From NCBI RefSeq assembly GCF_029269835.1, contig NZ_JARJBB010000023.1:1-64000 (forward strand): a stretch of 64,000 nt of DNA, written 5' to 3'. Under the pieces are notes generated by a model that was given only the letters and a program-made list of their open reading frames with translations, was not told the origin of the DNA and ran no database searches. Positions 8,832-18,577 of the stretch are shown piece after piece (position 1 is the stretch's first letter; every line of letters begins with the position of its first letter). The position numbers and the translations under genes are program-made. The DNA is from Streptomyces tropicalis (GTDB lineage Bacteria > Actinomycetota > Actinomycetes > Streptomycetales > Streptomycetaceae).

Positions 8832-10145
8832 CTACTTCGGGGCGACGAGCATATGTTCAGTGCCGAAGGTGGCGCCGGTGTGTGCGTACATGGTGGTCTC
8901 GCCGTCGGACCAGCGGACGACGAGGTCGTCCGGCCAGCCGTTGGAGTCGTAGCTGCCCGCCGTCATCACCGAGTCGTGCGACCAGATGCTGCCTGCCGGA
9001 GCCATCTGGACCCCATTGCCGACGCCATCCGGACCGATATCCTGAAACTGGGAGACCCTTCCGTCGGCCCAGCGCACCAGGGCGTCCCAGCCATTGCCGC
9101 CGGTGAAGTCGCCCGCGGTCACCAGAGTGGCGTCCTTCCAGGCGCTCTTCGGCTTCGCCAGCTGGTGTTCGGCGCCGAAACCCTTGTCGCCGAGGGCGGT
9201 GTAGTCGGTGACCTCGCCGTCGCTCCACCGCACCAGCAGGTCGCTGACATACTTCGCGGTTCCGAAGCTGCCGCCGGTGATCTGGTCGGCGTGGCTCCAG
9301 ATGGATCCGGCGTCGGCCAGTTTGATCCCGCCGTCCATACCCCTGGTGCCGACGTCCGGGAGGAGCCTGACCTCGCCGGAGTTGAACACCACCAGCAGGT
9401 CCGAGCCGTTGCCGCCGGAGAAGTCGCCACCAGTGATGGACTTGACGTCCTGCCAGACGCCTGAGGCGCGGCCAGTTGGCGCTCGCCGGTGAAGCCGCCG
9501 TTGCCATCGCCGGTGTACAGGGTCACCTCACCGTCGGTCCAGACCACGATCAGATCGCCCTTGCCGTCGCCTGTGTACTCGCCCGAGGCCAGCAGCTTGG
9601 CATGGGACCAGGTCTCGCCGCCGCCCATGGAGTACGGCAGCGGCGGCTGGTCGTAGGTGCTGCCGTGCGCGGGGACCTGGTTGTTCTTCGCCTCGTCGTA
9701 CAGGCGGAAGAACCAGTCGCCGTGCATGGGGCTGTACGTGAGCCAGTCGACGTCGTCGTCGTTGCCGCCGCCGTTGTAGCCGCCGACGGTGTCGATGATC
9801 TCGCCGGTGCCCTTCTTCCAGTCGACCCGGGAGAACCACGGGCCACCGGAGACACCGCCCCACATGCCACGGCACTTGGCCTGGATCTGGTAGAAGCCGG
9901 GCAGCGCCTCCGTCTGCGTGGGGCAGCGGACCGGATGGTCCTCGGGGTCGTGGCTGGAGGGGTACCCGACCATCGTGACCTTGTTCAGGTAACTGGGGGT
10001 CTGCACCAGCGTGTTCGCGCCCACCACGTCCTGCGCCTGCTTGCCGCTCTTCGAAGGCCTGTGCGAGGCCTCCCCCGCCTGCCAGGAACAGGGCACTCAG
10101 GGCCGCAAGGATCGCAACGGATATTCGTCTGGGTGAGGTGTGCAA
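8832..10145 (-). pseudogene. Secreted trypsin-like protease with C-terminal repeats, inactivated
   Basis: This is a decayed paralogue of the gene at 21.2-23.1 kb. A signal peptide (MHTSPRRISVAILAALSALF) is followed, after an internal deletion and frame change near 10050, directly by QDVVGANTLVQTPSYLN. The roughly 200 residues holding the catalytic His and Asp are gone. The Ser region remains (MWGGVSGGPWFS). The repeat region is crossed by a one-base deletion near 9462: ERQLAAPQ in one frame resumes as VWQDVKSITGGDFSG in another. The last three or so repeats (e.g. DLLVRWSDGEVTDYTALGDK) then run to a normal stop at 8832. No active protease can be made. Confidence 0.9.
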
Positions 10146-10662
10146 GGAATGCTCTCTGAGTCATGGACGAACTGCCTCCGGACCGGAAGCGGCCGGAGGG
10201 AGCGAAGGAAACATGAAGGAAGAACCGAGGAGGGCGGAGAGCACAATGCGGCGCGCGCCCACGGGTGCCCGCTCGAGCCGCCCGGTGTTGACGGTCCGCG
10301 GCCGCCGGGTCCGCCGCTACGCGGGGGGGCGCAGTCTTCCGTGAGCGAAGGCGCCGTACCGCGAACGCGCCGCCGAAGGCGAGGGCCAGCCCCGTGGCGG
10401 CGACGCCACCGGTGACCGCCCAGGACGGGCCGCCGCCGTCCGCGACGGGCTGGCCGGCGATCGTGACGTGCTGCTTCGTGGTCTGCCCCGCCTCCAGGGC
10501 GAGGTTCTGCGCCACGTGGTACTCCAGGCGGACCGTCGGAGACGGGCTGCCGCCCGGAGCCGGGCTCGTGCCCTCGGCGGCCGACACCCCCGCCGCCCCT
10601 CCCAGCAAGGGCACTACGGCAAGACCGGCGACGCCCACGGCCCGAACTGCATTGCGCAACAA
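9985..10662 (-). CDS. Small secreted protein with C-terminal membrane anchor; C-terminus uncertain
   Basis: A TTG at 10662 follows GAAGGGGG six bases upstream. The product has a signal peptide (VGVAGLAVVPLLGGAAGVSA), a short exported region (RLEYHVAQNLALEAGQTTKQHVT) and one membrane segment (WAVTGGVAATGLALAFGGAF) followed by basic residues, i.e. a cell-wall-exposed, membrane-anchored layout. After about 10340 the composition turns unnatural and the frame reads through the start of the downstream pseudogene to a stop at 9985. The true end was probably near 10340 and a frameshift has removed its stop. Function unknown. Confidence 0.5.
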   Translation of the reverse strand: MLRNAVRAVGVAGLAVVPLLGGAAGVSAAEGTSPAPGGSPSPTVRLEYHVAQNLALEAGQTTKQHVTIAGQPVADGGGPSWAVTGGVAATGLALAFGGAFAVRRLRSRKTAPPRVAADPAAADRQHRAARAGTRGRAPHCALRPPRFFLHVSFAPSGRFRSGGSSSMTQRAFLAHLTQTNIRCDPCGPECPVPGRRGRPRTGLRRAASRRRTWWARTRWCRPPVT

Positions 10663-10879
10663 CGATCCCCCTTCGATGCAGGACGGTTGAGCCGGGAGGC
10701 CACCTCGATCCGCCCTGCACGAAGAGGACAAAGACGCGCATCAGGTTGCGAAAGAAATCCGTTCACGATGCACGGCCCCCCAGCCAGGACGAACAGCCGC
10801 CAATGCGCCGCACACAGTCCGACAGGTACGCGCTGAACCACGCCGCCGCGACAGCGTCGGCCGCGATGTGGGCCAGGCT

Positions 10880-11285
10880 CGTGTGGGCGGTGCGCCTGCT
10901 GGTCGTCCTGGCACACCGGGTGCCCTGCGTCGGAGTCGTCCAGTTCGGCGCAACGGTGCGCGCCGGCGCGGAAGTCGTCGGCCGCCTTGGTGAACGCGTC
11001 CTGGAGGTGGCGCAGCCGCTCGGCCGTGAGATCGAGGGCTTCCACGAGCAGATGTCGATCTCCAAGTTCCCTGCGCAAAAGGGGCACACCACGGGGAACA
11101 CCTCACGGCCCAAGTTGCGCCTCCAGATGGGCACCCTCTCGAAAGCCGGTAAGGCCTTTCGTCGGAGATGAAGACGACTTTCTCTACTGGCTGGAGCACC
11201 TGCTGACAGGAACCCAGGAGGCGGGGGAACTGGTCGAACGCCACCGCGAGCTGTTCTCCAACTTCTTCACCCCCACTCGACACAT
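10880..11285 (+). pseudogene. Degraded coding sequence, orientation unresolved
   Basis: On the plus strand, LGERVLEVAQPLGREIEGFH leads to MSISKFPAQKGHTTGNTSRP in one frame. After a shift near 11145 it continues FVGDEDDFLYWLEHLLTGTQ, EAGELVERHRELFSNFFTPT in another, both with strong third-position G/C. The minus strand also has natural-looking segments here (DLTAERLRHLQDAFTKAADD, AADAVAAAWFSAYLSDC). One of these is a remnant and the other its shadow. I favour plus because its two segments join into one continuous helical protein. No family recognised. Confidence 0.35.
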
Positions 11286-11542
11286 GAGATCTGCTTGCAT
11301 GTCGCGCATCGCGTCCGAGAGCTGCTGCCAGTCTGCGCGGGAGCGGGACGCGGAGCGCTCTGCGAACGGACCCGTTGTGTAGTCCGGCCCCAGAGCGTGC
11401 GCGTCGTCTGCGATTGCCCGGGATCCCAGTCGTCGCTGAATGTCGCAATCTGTTCCGCGTCGGTCAGGAGTATGCCGCGCTTCGGCGCCTGGCTCATTCG
11501 CTCCAGTCGTTCATCGAGCCCCTGCAGCTCGCGGACGCGCAC
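11267..11542 (-). CDS. Possible hypothetical protein or fragment
   Basis: The minus-strand frame gives VRELQGLDERLERMSQAPKR, GILLTDAEQIATFSDDWDPG, QSQTTRTLWGRTTQRVR: a plausible soluble helical start, then a less natural Cys/Arg-rich tail. No good ribosome-binding site is visible and the upstream codons are cut by a stop, so this may be an internal piece of a dead gene. No family recognised. Confidence 0.3.
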   Translation of the reverse strand: MRVRELQGLDERLERMSQAPKRGILLTDAEQIATFSDDWDPGQSQTTRTLWGRTTQRVRSQSAPRPAPAQTGSSSRTRCATCKQISCVEWG

Positions 11543-11823
11543 CGCGAGCTGCAGGGCTCACGGGGTGCGCCCCGACGGACAGGCCAAGCCGTGGTTTTGC
11601 TGCACGCCGGCCCCGGCGGGTGATCAAGAGCGGGCGAGCACCGAACCGGTACGAGCCCGGCAGGCGGCCCGCTGCTCGGCTGAACGGGGCCCGGCGTGAC
11701 ACCCCTTCTTGCGCCACCGGGCTGCCTTCGCGGATCCGCAAGAAGGTCCGGCGAGTGTGAAGCCGGGTTGCCGGGCAACCCGAATGCACGCACCACTCCG
11801 ACAGACCACGTAACAGGGATGAA

Positions 11824-12039
11824 ATGCCGTACATGACTCGAAGCGCATTGACCATCGTCGCAGCTGCGATCGCCGGCAGCTGTATGAGCGCAGGCGCCGT
11901 CAGCTGGTGGACACGTCGCGCATCGAAGCAACCGCCGACCTGGCCCCCGGCCTCTCGGCGGGACGCCAGTCCGGCCGCGCCCCAAGAAATCCTGCACAGC
12001 TACTGGAGCACCCTGCAGCCGCTAGACCTGACCTCCTAG
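11824..12039 (+). CDS. Possible small exported protein
   Basis: An ATG at 11824 is five bases after AGGGAT. The 71 codons start with a signal-like stretch (SALTIVAAAIAGSCMSAGAV) followed by a Pro/Ser/Trp-rich tail ending at the edge of the IS256 element. The tail composition is not strongly protein-like, and the insertion may have cut the 3' end. Confidence 0.35.
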   Translation: MPYMTRSALTIVAAAIAGSCMSAGAVSWWTRRASKQPPTWPPASRRDASPAAPQEILHSYWSTLQPLDLTS

Positions 12040-12042
12040 TAC

Positions 12043-13419
12043 GGGTCTGTCAATCGAGCGGTGCAACTGAGGTGGGGTGGTTACTGGCGGGCTGCGGAGA
12101 GCCGGCCGTCGAAGGTGATGTCGAAGGCGTTCAGAGCGGTCTTCCAGCGCAGGGTCCAGCGGGTTTGCCCCTTGCCGGTGGGGTCGAGGGACATGATCGC
12201 CATGTAGACGAACTTCAGGGCGGCGGTCTCGTTCGGGAAGTGTCCGCGGGTCTTGACCGCCCGCCGGATCCTTGCGTTCACGGACTCGATCGCGTTGGTC
12301 GTGCACACGATGCGGCGGATCTCGGTGTCGAACCGGAGGAACGGAGTGAACTCCTCCCAGGCGGTCTCCCAGAGCCTGAAGATCGCCGGATACTTCCTTC
12401 CCCAGGCGTCGGCGAACTCGGCGAACCGTTCGAGCGCGGCCTCCTCGGTCGCGGCGGTGTAGACGGGCCTGAGGATCTTGGCGATCTTGTCCCAGTCCTG
12501 ACGGGCGGCACAGCGGAAGGAGTTCCGCAACAGGTGCACGACGCAGGTCTGCACGACCGTCTTGGCCAGACGGCCTCGACCGCGTCAGGCAGGCCCCTCA
12601 GCCCTTCGCAGACCAGCATGAGGACGTCGCTCACGCCGCGGTTCTTGATCTCGGTGAGGGTGTGCAGCCAGTGCTTGGCGCCCTCGCCGCCGTCCCCGGC
12701 CCACAAGCCGACGATCTCGCGCCGGCCTTCGGCGGTGAGGGCCAGGGCAACGTAGGCAGGCCGGTTGGCCACTGCGCCATCGCGGATCTTCACGTGGATC
12801 GCGTCGATGAACACGACCGGATGGACCGGGTCGAGGGGCCGGTTCTGCCATTCGGCCATGCCCTCGAGGACCTTGTCAGTGATCGTGGAGATCGTCTGGC
12901 GCGAGACGTCGGCGCCATAGACCTCCGCGAGGTGGGCCTGGACCTCGCCGGTGGTCAGACCCTTCACGGACATCAAGATGACCATCTCGTCCACCCCGGT
13001 CAGCCGCTTCTGTCGCTTCTTGACGATCTTCGGCTCGAACGATCCGTCGGGTCGCGGGGCACGGATATCTCCACCAGCCCGACATCACTCGGCACGGTCT
13101 TCTCGCGGGTGCCGTTGCGGGAGCTGCCGCCGTTCGTCCCGGCAGGTTCGTGTTTGTCATAGCCGAGGTGGTCGGTGATCTCACCTTCCAGAGCGGACTC
13201 CAGCAGCCGCTTCGTCAGCTGCTCGAGCAGACCGCCCTCTCCGGTCAGCTGCAGTCCCTCAGCCTGAGTCCGGGAGACCAGCTCGTCGATCAGCTGGTCG
13301 TCCACCGCCTTCGCCGACTGCGGCTCCAACAGCTCGACGGTCTCGGTCTCCGTCACGTTCTCACTGATCATCGGCACATCCTCCGTGATCGGGATTTACA
13401 CCGAACGATTTACAGTCCC
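12043..13419 (-). mobile_element. IS256-family insertion sequence with frameshifted transposase
   Basis: Terminal inverted repeats of about 26 bases are recognisable: GGGTCTGTCAATCGAGCGGT at 12043 and, on the complement of the right end, GGGACTGTAAATCGTTCGGT. The mutator-type transposase starts near 13377 (MPMISENVTETETVELLEPQ), has LLEQLTKRLLESALEGEITD, shifts frame near 13050, continues VFIDAIHVKIRDGAVANRPA with the catalytic Asp, and shifts again near 12560 into CVVHLLRNSFRCAARQDWDK and CTTNAIESVNARIRRAVKTR with the catalytic Glu. All domains are present but two frameshifts disable it. No target-site duplication is obvious. Confidence 0.9.
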
Positions 13420-13963
13420 GCCGCTTCGCAGAGCTGCAGTCCGAAGCCGCCGGCGGCGTCCACCCGGCGTGCGAAGTTACTGGCGTCGAAGCGCTGCGCG
13501 AGCGGCGAAACGACTGCGCTGGGCCAACTGCTGGAGATTGATCGTGAAGAGTAGCCGGGGCTGCTGCGCAGTGCCGCTCAGGAGAAGGTGGGGGTGCGGC
13601 GCGGCCTTCACACAGGACGCCGAAAGTCTTCGGCGGTGATACTCGAAGAGCGGGCGAGGGTGGGCCAGGTGGCGTGAGGCCTGTTTTGCGTTGTTCCAGG
13701 CATGACAGTCTTCGGGAGGACGTCGGAAATGTCGCGCTGCCCAGCGGCTGACGCATCGGGCGGGCGCCATGGGGTAGATCCGCAGACCCTCTCCGAAGCG
13801 GATCTCCGGGCGGGCTGAGACTTGCGAGCACTGGTCACGTCGGGAGCGGTCGGGACGTGGGCCGACTGCGTTGCTCAGGTCGAAATTGTCGGATGCCAGT
13901 CAGCCGCAACCTCCCAAAACTCCCCTTATTGGGGGCATAATTGAGACTTCATCCATCCTGGGG
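13420..13963. other. No confident gene
   Basis: Open frames on both strands near 13430-13560 look partly natural, including a minus-strand stretch ending in the IS256 repeat (RFDASNFARRVDAAGGFGLQ). This may be the tail of a gene interrupted by the element. It is too weak to call. The last part is the leader of the three-gene membrane set. Confidence 0.4.
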
Positions 13964-15232
13964 GTGGAGGAGAGTCGGGGGCGGCGGGTGTCAGAGCGTC
14001 CAGGGTTCGGTCGTGGTCGGTGGGCTCTGCTGATGTTGATGGCCGTGGTGGTTGTCAGCTCCGGAGTCGCCGTGTGGATTCTGGGGCGTGGCACCGAGGG
14101 GGCGACGGGCACGGGGGCGAGGCGCCCAGTGGTGTCGCTTGCGGTGGCTGAGCGTCAGCTCTCGAGGCGAGTAGCGCCAATGACGCCGATGGTCGTAAGG
14201 ACATCTGGAGGGTTCGAGGCTGCCTGTTACGACCAGCACCGGCATCTGGTGTTCTGGCGCTATGCCTCTGGAGGGTGGCACGAGGTGGCACAGTCCACCT
14301 ACCCGCCTGATGCAGAGAGCGGTCTGGGCGTCGAAAATGCGCGCGGTGTGAAGGTGCAGGCAGCGGTGCTGCCCGGGATGTCTGATGCTGTGTTCATCGT
14401 TACGGGCCCGTTCACGGGTGACGGCTCGGCCAACGCTGCGGTCTACGGCAATGGAGCCGCTGGCTGGGGGATGCTCATGCCGGACGGTGGGCATCGCCGG
14501 CTGACTTCGTCGGGGACTGGTAGCAACACGATCAACGAAGGACTGTCGTTCGCGGTCCACTTCCGAGATGGCTTCTTGGAGACAGCGGAGAACTCGGGTG
14601 TGTTCTCCACCGCTTTCGGTTCGGGCTTCCCCATTCGACGCGACTGGCGCTGGTCGAAGGATCACTTCGTACTCGATCACGACAGCATCGTGACAGCTGC
14701 CCCGGCGTCGGTACCGGCCAGAGAGGTGCCTGCCGCGCCGTCGGCGCCCCCATCCGAGGGCACTTTCGGCGGGCGCCTCCAAGACGCCGTGGTGGACGCC
14801 ACCCGCACAGTTGCCGGCTCCGATGGGCGGATCAAGCTGACACTGGCTCCGGTTCGGGTCTCCACGGCTTGCGCGGCAGCGAACACCTGCGCCGCGGGCG
14901 ACGGGACGGTCACAGCCGACTTCACTGCCGATGCGCAGGTGCGGACCCTGTATCCAGTCACCGCCGGCGGCCGCGATCAGCTGATCACCGGGCCCCTGTG
15001 GCCACTGGCAGGCATCGCGGAGTCACTGTGGGGCGTGGACAGCAGCAGCAACAGCCAGATCCCGGCCCTTGCTGTCAGCCCTGGCTATTACCAGAGCAAG
15101 GGCGCTGCGCCGTGGTACATCCCGGCCGGCCTGCACGTGTCCGCCTTTCATGTCAGCCGGGACCTGCCGGTGGAGATCACATTCCACCACGGTGCAGTGA
15201 CCGAGGTGGCCGTGTTGGCGCCCCGGCAGTGA
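13964..15232 (+). CDS. Single-pass membrane protein, first gene of the WD40 set
   Basis: In-frame GTG codons at 13964 and 13988 are both possible starts; no ribosome-binding site decides, and 13964 is used here. The roughly 422-residue product has a short basic cytoplasmic end, one membrane helix (WALLMLMAVVVVSSGVAVWI, about residues 21-42) and a long extracellular part. The outer part includes a VFWRYASGGWHEVAQSTYPP segment, a Pro/Ala-rich linker (SVPAREVPAAPSAPPSEG) and a second module (LAPVRVSTACAAANTCAAGD...) with a Cys pair. I do not recognise the family. It lies 84 bases before the WD40 gene in the same direction. Confidence 0.7.
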   Translation: MEESRGRRVSERPGFGRGRWALLMLMAVVVVSSGVAVWILGRGTEGATGTGARRPVVSLAVAERQLSRRVAPMTPMVVRTSGGFEAACYDQHRHLVFWRYASGGWHEVAQSTYPPDAESGLGVENARGVKVQAAVLPGMSDAVFIVTGPFTGDGSANAAVYGNGAAGWGMLMPDGGHRRLTSSGTGSNTINEGLSFAVHFRDGFLETAENSGVFSTAFGSGFPIRRDWRWSKDHFVLDHDSIVTAAPASVPAREVPAAPSAPPSEGTFGGRLQDAVVDATRTVAGSDGRIKLTLAPVRVSTACAAANTCAAGDGTVTADFTADAQVRTLYPVTAGGRDQLITGPLWPLAGIAESLWGVDSSSNSQIPALAVSPGYYQSKGAAPWYIPAGLHVSAFHVSRDLPVEITFHHGAVTEVAVLAPRQ

Positions 15233-15316
15233 GCTACCCGGTCCTTTCTCGCGGGGTGATTGCAGTGCGACAGAAGCGTATGGGGGAGCCGGCAGGCAGC
15301 GCGGAGGGGGAAGAAG

Positions 15317-18300
15317 TTGCGCGATTTCATACGGAACCGCGGGCCAGCGAACAGGTCTGCACCGGCAGGAGAGACAGGCAATGAACCGGCGGTGGCCTCT
15401 GTCGACCAGCTGTTTTCCGCGTGCCAACTGGCAATCAGGCAGGCCAAGACCGCGCCAGCGGGCTTGAGTGCCCTGGACCGGGTGCAGGAGCGGGTCGCGC
15501 CGGGACAGGTAGAGGCGGCAGCGGCCGTGCTGGCTGTGGCCCGAGCCCTGTGCGATGCCGATCGGGCGCGGCAGTGGCTGTCGCAGGCGCTGTCCTACTG
15601 GCGTTGCGCTCAGGTTCTGCCTCTGCCGTGGGACACGGTCGTCGGCCCGGGGGCTCCTTTTGAGCGGGTGCCGGGGCTGGCGGTGGTGCTTGATGTGCTG
15701 GCTGAGCCGGGTAGCGGGCCGGTCGAGGCGTTCGCAGCCCTGGTTGCTCAGGCCCTGGCGGAGGCCCCTCCCGCGGAACTTCTCACGGACGTCGAGCACA
15801 GGGTTTTGTGTGCTGACGACAGCGGTACGGAGGAGGGTGGCTCTGTCAGTGAAGTACGGCTGATGCTGGCGCTCCTGGACGACGGGCCGCCGGGGCTGTT
15901 TCCGGATCCGGAGCGAATGACGCTGATACGAGCGACATCTGGGTTTGCTGATGCTCTTCACGATGCCTGGTGTGCATCTGCGTTCGCCGGCCAGGCTCGT
16001 TGCGTGCTCTGGGCTGTCGAACAGGCAGACGGCGCTCCCGCCCGGGCCCTGGGTCGGGTTGTAGGAGAAGCCTTCGTTCCGGCGTTAGCTGCGCTTGAGA
16101 GACGGTGCAGCAGATCGGGCCTGCGGATGCCGGTCGTCCTGCACGAGCTGGTGTGCAAGTTGGCCTCACGTTGGGACGAGGCCGGCGTGCGAGCGCGGAG
16201 GCTCGCCACGGCCCTGGTCGGCGCTGTCACAGCCGCTGTGCTGGTTCTTCTTGTTCTTGCCGCGAGTGGATGGCCCCATGCGACGAACACGGTCGCGGCG
16301 GCCGAGCGTCTGACAGCGGAGGCCCTCAGCGCGGAATCCGAGAACCCGCAACTCGCCGCGCAACTGGCGTTGGCCGCCTATCGACTTCACCCCGATGACC
16401 AGACTTCGGGGCTGCTCCTGCAGATCAGTGAGGACGAGGACTTCGTCTTGCGGCGGTTGAACACCGGTACCGGGAGGCTCGCCGCCGCTGCGCAGGATGA
16501 CCGTCGGCAGTTGATCTTTACGGCTGGCCCCGACGGCGGCGTCCGGATCTGGAGTCTGTGGTCGGGCGCCCTGCTCGGCCGGCTCGGCCGGAGCTCTGCG
16601 GTGGTGGCGCTGGCGTGCGGGCCGGATACACCGCTGCTGGTAGGTGCCGACAGCAGCGGCAACGTCCTCCTGTGGCACACCGGCGACTTTTCCCGCTCCC
16701 CTGCCCCGATCCATCTCGCTACGGCGGCCAAGGACGGGGCCGGTGTGCAGACGGTGGCCCTGGGATTCACTCCTGACGGCCAGAGCATCTACTGGGTGAC
16801 CGGTGACGGCCAGGTCCGCGTGTGGGACAGCCGCACGCGCGCCATGCACAGCAGTTCCCTGACGAGTACGACCACACGCAACCCGCTCACGCCTACGACG
16901 GCCAGCAACCCGTATACCGCCGGACTGGACAAGACGGCGTCGCGCATCCTCATCGGCACCGAGGAAGAAGGAATCTATTCTTTCGACCTCGGCACACTCC
17001 GCTCGAGCCGTGTCCTTGGTTCTGCCGATCTGCGCGGCCGGGTCACTGCGCTGGCCGCCGACTCCACCACTGGCACCCTGACCGCCACTGTCGGGACGGA
17101 GCAGGGGCTGGCGCAGTGGACCCTGGGCACCGCCCGGCGTGAAGTGTTCCCCTACGCATCCGTCAGCCGATACGTCAACGCGCTTTCCTATCGCAGCAAC
17201 GCCACCCTCGCCGTTGCCACGGATCGAGGGACGGACCTTATTGGCAGCGACGGCACGGTCCTCACCACCCACTCTCAGGGCGGCTACGCCAGCCAGTTCG
17301 CCACACCCAACACCGCCGACAGTCAGTACCTCGCCGTCTGCAGCACCGGGGACACGGTCAACGTCGTCGACATCGGCGGCGCCGGTGTCCCACCGGCCTC
17401 TGCGGAAGCCTCCACGGTGCTGGCGTACGACACCGCAGGCAACCTCCTCCTGAACGACGCCAACAGCAGCAATCGGACCACAGACGTCTACCTCGTCCGT
17501 CCCGACCCGCGCGAGCCCGGCCGCAAGGCCTCCACCTCCACACGCCTGCGCACCCTCAATCCGAAGACCAGCTGGTGGACGTCCGGCTCCGCCTTCTACG
17601 CCAACGAGGCCGCTCTGACACAATCGTTCGCCGCCGTCGCCGGGCAGGACCCCGACGGAAGGGCTGCCGTCTTCGTCTGGGACGCCAAGACCGGAAAGCC
17701 CCTGCGCTACCTGGTCTTCCCCGGCGACGGCAGCGGAGCGAACCCTGCCCCTGACGCACCACCGAACATTGCCACCTCCGTCGTCCTGGACGAACAGCAG
17801 CACCTGATGATCGCCCGTGACACCGTGGGACAGGTCGCTGCTTGGTCCACGCACACCTGGAAGCAGGTCTTCGCCATCGCCACCGGGTCCACTGCCGGCG
17901 GTGACCTTGCTCTGAGCCCTGATGGATCTACCGCGGCGCTTTCCATCGGTACCGGCCGGTCCCAGGACCTCGGTCCCAGGAACCGCCTCGGTTTGCTCGA
18001 CCTGCACACTCACAGGCTGCAGACGGTCCCGCTCGACCGGTGGGCCTACCACCTGGCCTACGCGCCCGACGGCAAGCACTTGGCCGCGCTCTCGGACGAC
18101 GACACCATTACCTTCCTCGACCACAGGGGCCATGGGACGTCCACGTCACCGGTCATCCATCTGCCCGGCCCAGCGCTCAGCATCGCTTACAGCCCGGACG
18201 GGCGCTACCTCGCTGTCGGAGAGTCACTGAGCCGAGCCCTGGTCTATCGCACCGACAACGGACAACTCGCCTATCCCGCTTTTCGATTGCCCGAAGGTCA

Positions 18301-18526
18301 AGCGGCTTTCCACGTGTCGTTCGACCCCACCGGCACGCTGCTGACCGCCGCCGGAGGCACCCTCGGAAAGCATCCCCAGGCCATGTCGACCTACTTCTGG
18401 GCACTCAGTCCCCAGCAGTGGTCCGACCGCGTGTGCTCCCTGGCCGGCCAGAACCTGACGCACGCCGCATGGAACAACTTCGCAGGCAGCACCCCGTACC
18501 GCCGACTGTGCAGTCACACCGGCTGA
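15317..18526 (+). CDS. Membrane-anchored WD40-repeat protein with novel N-terminal domain
   Basis: A TTG at 15317 lies six bases after GGAGGGGG, a better start than in-frame codons further upstream; about 1069 residues. Residues 1-295 form an Ala/Leu-rich helical domain I cannot assign (no P-loop, kinase or peptidase motif seen). A membrane helix (ALVGAVTAAVLVLLVLAASG, about 298-316) follows, then the LTAEALSAESENPQLAAQLA / LAAYRLHPDD element that in actinobacterial STAND-type proteins links the membrane helix to a propeller. From about 378 to the end are WD40-like blades (DGGVRIWSLWSG, GNVLLWHTGDF, GQVRVWDSRTR, GQVAAWSTHTWKQ). It resembles an nSTAND/WD40 receptor whose NTPase has been replaced. 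The propeller should be outside the cell. Confidence 0.75.
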   Translation: MRDFIRNRGPANRSAPAGETGNEPAVASVDQLFSACQLAIRQAKTAPAGLSALDRVQERVAPGQVEAAAAVLAVARALCDADRARQWLSQALSYWRCAQVLPLPWDTVVGPGAPFERVPGLAVVLDVLAEPGSGPVEAFAALVAQALAEAPPAELLTDVEHRVLCADDSGTEEGGSVSEVRLMLALLDDGPPGLFPDPERMTLIRATSGFADALHDAWCASAFAGQARCVLWAVEQADGAPARALGRVVGEAFVPALAALERRCSRSGLRMPVVLHELVCKLASRWDEAGVRARRLATALVGAVTAAVLVLLVLAASGWPHATNTVAAAERLTAEALSAESENPQLAAQLALAAYRLHPDDQTSGLLLQISEDEDFVLRRLNTGTGRLAAAAQDDRRQLIFTAGPDGGVRIWSLWSGALLGRLGRSSAVVALACGPDTPLLVGADSSGNVLLWHTGDFSRSPAPIHLATAAKDGAGVQTVALGFTPDGQSIYWVTGDGQVRVWDSRTRAMHSSSLTSTTTRNPLTPTTASNPYTAGLDKTASRILIGTEEEGIYSFDLGTLRSSRVLGSADLRGRVTALAADSTTGTLTATVGTEQGLAQWTLGTARREVFPYASVSRYVNALSYRSNATLAVATDRGTDLIGSDGTVLTTHSQGGYASQFATPNTADSQYLAVCSTGDTVNVVDIGGAGVPPASAEASTVLAYDTAGNLLLNDANSSNRTTDVYLVRPDPREPGRKASTSTRLRTLNPKTSWWTSGSAFYANEAALTQSFAAVAGQDPDGRAAVFVWDAKTGKPLRYLVFPGDGSGANPAPDAPPNIATSVVLDEQQHLMIARDTVGQVAAWSTHTWKQVFAIATGSTAGGDLALSPDGSTAALSIGTGRSQDLGPRNRLGLLDLHTHRLQTVPLDRWAYHLAYAPDGKHLAALSDDDTITFLDHRGHGTSTSPVIHLPGPALSIAYSPDGRYLAVGESLSRALVYRTDNGQLAYPAFRLPEGQAAFHVSFDPTGTLLTAAGGTLGKHPQAMSTYFWALSPQQWSDRVCSLAGQNLTHAAWNNFAGSTPYRRLCSHTG

Positions 18527-18577
18527 CCCTGCCCTCTTTGTGTGGTTCCCCCTTCACTCACTGCTGGAGATACGCCG

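Noticed and set aside
16166..18133. A 655-codon minus-strand open frame
   Set aside because: Antisense to the WD40 gene; Val/Gly-rich, with no domain and no ribosome-binding site.
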